Assembly (NCBI GenBank): GCA_001800315.1
Contig: MGVE01000006.1
Location: 234,021-298,020 of the forward strand
Direction of reading: 5' to 3'
Length of the DNA: 64,000 bases
Source of the DNA: Elusimicrobia bacterium RIFOXYA2_FULL_47_53
GTDB taxonomy: Bacteria; Elusimicrobiota; Endomicrobiia; Endomicrobiales; XYA2-FULL-47-53
Position 1 is the stretch's first letter. Each line of letters opens with the position of its first letter. Positions 62,561-64,000 of this stretch are shown here, one piece after another. The notes beneath the pieces are model-generated. The model worked only from the letters and a program-made list of their open reading frames with translations, ran no database searches and was not told the DNA's origin. Made by a program: the position numbers and the translations under genes.

Positions 62561-62579
62561 GATTTTCTCCCCATAAGTT

Positions 62580-63101
62580 TCATTCAAAACTGCTCTGCCA
62601 GTATCTTACGAAAGTCGGAGCGATAAGCATAAGCAGGCTATACCCTATCATAACTTCGTAGGGCATGTCAAAAACCGGAATTCTTGAGGGGCTCCAGTTT
62701 AAAATTTCGTAGTTATAGGTCCAGACCCCGGTTATAAGGCCCAATTTTTCAAAAGGAAGCCCAATTATTACCGCGGAAATCAGGTCAGTAATGAATATTC
62801 TTTTGTCCCGGGGTTTTCCCTGGGTCTGGCTGAAGAAAAGGAAATACAGCTTTTCCGATAGAAAAACCGCCAGCGTAAACATTACTCCCCAACCGAGCGG
62901 CACTCCGGGAGGGATGTCTTTGAAAATATTAAAACTGAAATTGTAATTCCAGAGCGCCTCGGTGGAATACTCCCAGAAGATTCCGATAATAGTTCCGGCA
63001 ATCATTTCGCCGAGAACATTTCTGCGCGCGAATCTTTTAAACAGCAGCCAGCACAGGGGCAGTTGGACATAGGACCAGATTTCCATAATTTTTAAGAGCA
63101 T
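62580..63101 (-). CDS. Small multi-pass membrane protein, paralogue 1
   Basis: 173 residues. Shares with the next gene the segments IAGTIIG, FKDIPPG, LGWGVMFT, DKRIFITD, IGLPFEKLGLITGVW, IPVFDMPYE and APTFVRYWQ. Its ATG shares its A with the stop codon of the upstream gene (TGATG), showing tight coupling. I know no exact family; a distant relation to carotenoid-cyclase-type membrane proteins is inferred from the intramembrane Glu and 'PxE' motifs. Confidence 0.8.
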   Translation of the reverse strand: MLLKIMEIWSYVQLPLCWLLFKRFARRNVLGEMIAGTIIGIFWEYSTEALWNYNFSFNIFKDIPPGVPLGWGVMFTLAVFLSEKLYFLFFSQTQGKPRDKRIFITDLISAVIIGLPFEKLGLITGVWTYNYEILNWSPSRIPVFDMPYEVMIGYSLLMLIAPTFVRYWQSSFE

Positions 63102-63517
63102 CAGGCGGCTCCTTTTTTGCGGGCGCGCTTTCGCAGGTAGTTATAAATAATAAGCATGGTAAAAACCACGAACAGCTGCGGAATCCAGTAATAGATAAGC
63201 GGTTCTTCAATCGGTATGCCCCATATTCTCGGGCCCAGTATACGGTTATCGTTATAAACCCAGTGGCCCCGGGTTATGCAGATATGCTCGGTAATGGTAA
63301 GCATAATTTCGGAAAAAATAATCATAGCCAACGCCGCGGTCCAGTTGATATATTTTCTGGTTTTGAAATAGACATAAACATAAATTATAAGAAAGGGCAG
63401 GGCGAGAATAAACCAGGCGGGCCATTTGGCTCCCCGCGCGTAACGGAAGACGCCCTTCAGGTCCCTCTTCATAAGAGGTTTTATTATCCAGACGAAAGCA
63501 GAAGAATTACCGGGCAT
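63101..63517 (-). CDS. Lycopene-cyclase-domain membrane protein
   Basis: 138 residues from ATG 63517 (GGAG six bases upstream); a longer frame from 63595 would lie inside the upstream gene. It shows the motif GHWVYNDNRILGPRIWG, then IPIEEPLIYYWIPQLFVV, which closely matches heterodimeric lycopene cyclase/CarR-type proteins, where the Glu pair is essential for ring formation. Three or four helices. Overlaps the preceding gene by 11 bases and the next by three. The product could make a cyclic carotenoid or have been co-opted. Confidence 0.82.
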   Translation of the reverse strand: MPGNSSAFVWIIKPLMKRDLKGVFRYARGAKWPAWFILALPFLIIYVYVYFKTRKYINWTAALAMIIFSEIMLTITEHICITRGHWVYNDNRILGPRIWGIPIEEPLIYYWIPQLFVVFTMLIIYNYLRKRARKKGAA

Positions 63518-63854
63518 ATTTTCTCCGGTGCCAGTATTTTCTGTCCAGGTAATCAAACAGCATATAGAGCATGGTATAGAAAACCGGGGCGCCAAACCAA
63601 AAAGCGAATTCTTCTATGGGCGCTCCGAAAATTGAGATTCCCAGCAGAGGGTCAAATTCTTCCGAGAAATTCCATATGTCCGCCCATAGATAAAGGTATT
63701 CGGCGGCAAAGGTGACAGGACACCAGATAAGCAGATTTATCCAGAAGGCTTTTTTCTGAAGGGAGTTTGTTTTTTTGCGCAGGAATAAATAGATAATGAC
63801 GGCGGGAAGCCAGAAAATCAATATGTCGGTTAAAAAATATCTCGGCACTTTCAC
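63507..63854 (-). CDS. Lycopene-cyclase-domain membrane protein, second half
   Basis: 115 residues from a GTG. A second GTG two codons in has better spacing to GGGGG and could be the true start. Contains WADIWNFSEEFDPLLG, then IFGAPIEEFAFWFGAP, again the lycopene-cyclase motif with P-I-E-E. In some bacteria and archaea two such short proteins together form the active cyclase. First gene of an operon of five overlapping genes reading to the histidine kinase at 60721. Confidence 0.8.
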   Translation of the reverse strand: MKVPRYFLTDILIFWLPAVIIYLFLRKKTNSLQKKAFWINLLIWCPVTFAAEYLYLWADIWNFSEEFDPLLGISIFGAPIEEFAFWFGAPVFYTMLYMLFDYLDRKYWHRRKYAR

Positions 63855-63928
63855 TACCCCCGAACTTTTGCAATCAAAATCGCCGTTGATATGGTAAATA
63901 CAATAACCCTGCCCGCCTACGCGGCGGC

Positions 63929-63950
63929 CGGTTCAAATCCATTCTATTCT
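63929..63950 (+). repeat. Possible tRNA T-arm fragment
   Basis: GGCCGGTTCAAATCCATTC resembles a T-arm start (GGTTCAAATCC) without the rest of a tRNA. The complement, GGATTTGAACCGGCC, also resembles the head of the small elements at 50045 and 55857. Too short to call firmly. Confidence 0.35.
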
Positions 63951-63951
63951 T

Positions 63952-63990
63952 TGATTTTTTGTATGGGCTTTTGCCCATTCAAAAAATCAA
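63952..63990. terminator. Large T/A-bounded hairpin at right edge
   Basis: TTGATTTTTTG-TA-TGGGC / GCCCA-TT-CAAAAAATCAA, with loop TTTT. Same design as the hairpin at 55969-56008. Could act as a bidirectional terminator. The rest of 63855-64000 has no gene. Confidence 0.7.
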
Positions 63991-64000
63991 CAGTTGCAGC

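Overview
The window reads as a near-complete, roughly 50% G+C piece of a bacterial chromosome around the replication origin. Gene order on the + strand from about 26.9 to 41 kb is rpmH-rnpA-yidD-yidC-jag-mnmE-rsmA-dnaA-(oriC)-dnaN-dciA-gyrB-gyrA-archease. Unusually, one minus-strand gene fills everything to the left of rpmH. An open frame of at least 8,742 codons with an N-terminal signal peptide, together with lycopene-cyclase-like membrane proteins and a split methionine synthase, points to an uncultivated phylum; Omnitrophota is my best guess, by inference only.

Region 1 (1-26.2 kb, minus strand) is a single giant ORF whose C-terminus lies outside the window. I checked its frame at thirteen landmarks spread over the 26 kb and it never shifts. 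It strings together recognisable domains separated by recurring membrane-hairpin modules. In protein order these are: signal peptide, TraB/ChaN-like domain, PI-kinase-like domain, transglutaminase-like core, TPRs, six beta-type repeats, a sigma-70-like segment, a CofD/YvcK-like domain, a HAD-like domain, an amidoligase-like domain, HEAT-like repeats, a cobalamin-type radical SAM domain, a kinase-like fold, a histidine-kinase ATPase domain and a multi-pass membrane domain.

Region 2 (26.3-41 kb, plus strand, apart from the small minus-strand gene at 26.3-26.8 kb) is the conserved origin block, with consensus promoters, DnaA boxes and a DnaA-trio-like unwinding element between dnaA and dnaN. recF is not between dnaN and dciA.

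Region 3 (41-49.3 kb) holds a PHP phosphoesterase, folD and an unknown gene pair, all bracketed by two inverted 194-bp repeats. Then come a minus-strand metH with a separate activation-domain gene, and rmuC.

Region 4 (49.3-57.5 kb) is accessory. A tRNA-Glu and a tRNA-Ser are each flanked by partial copies of themselves and by small GC-rich insertions. Around them lie rtcB, a REP-type transposase, serS, a HAMP-like membrane protein, an AAA/DUF4143 ATPase and a MNT/HEPN toxin-antitoxin pair.

Region 5 (57.5-64 kb) has a radical SAM/SPASM enzyme, an alpha/beta hydrolase, a response regulator with a GAF domain, and an overlapping operon of four small membrane proteins (two clearly lycopene-cyclase-like) ending in a membrane histidine kinase. 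Several genes (yidD, the gene at 43444, rmuC, rtcB, the hydrolase) have a -10 box only 6-9 bases before the start codon, which suggests leaderless mRNAs.
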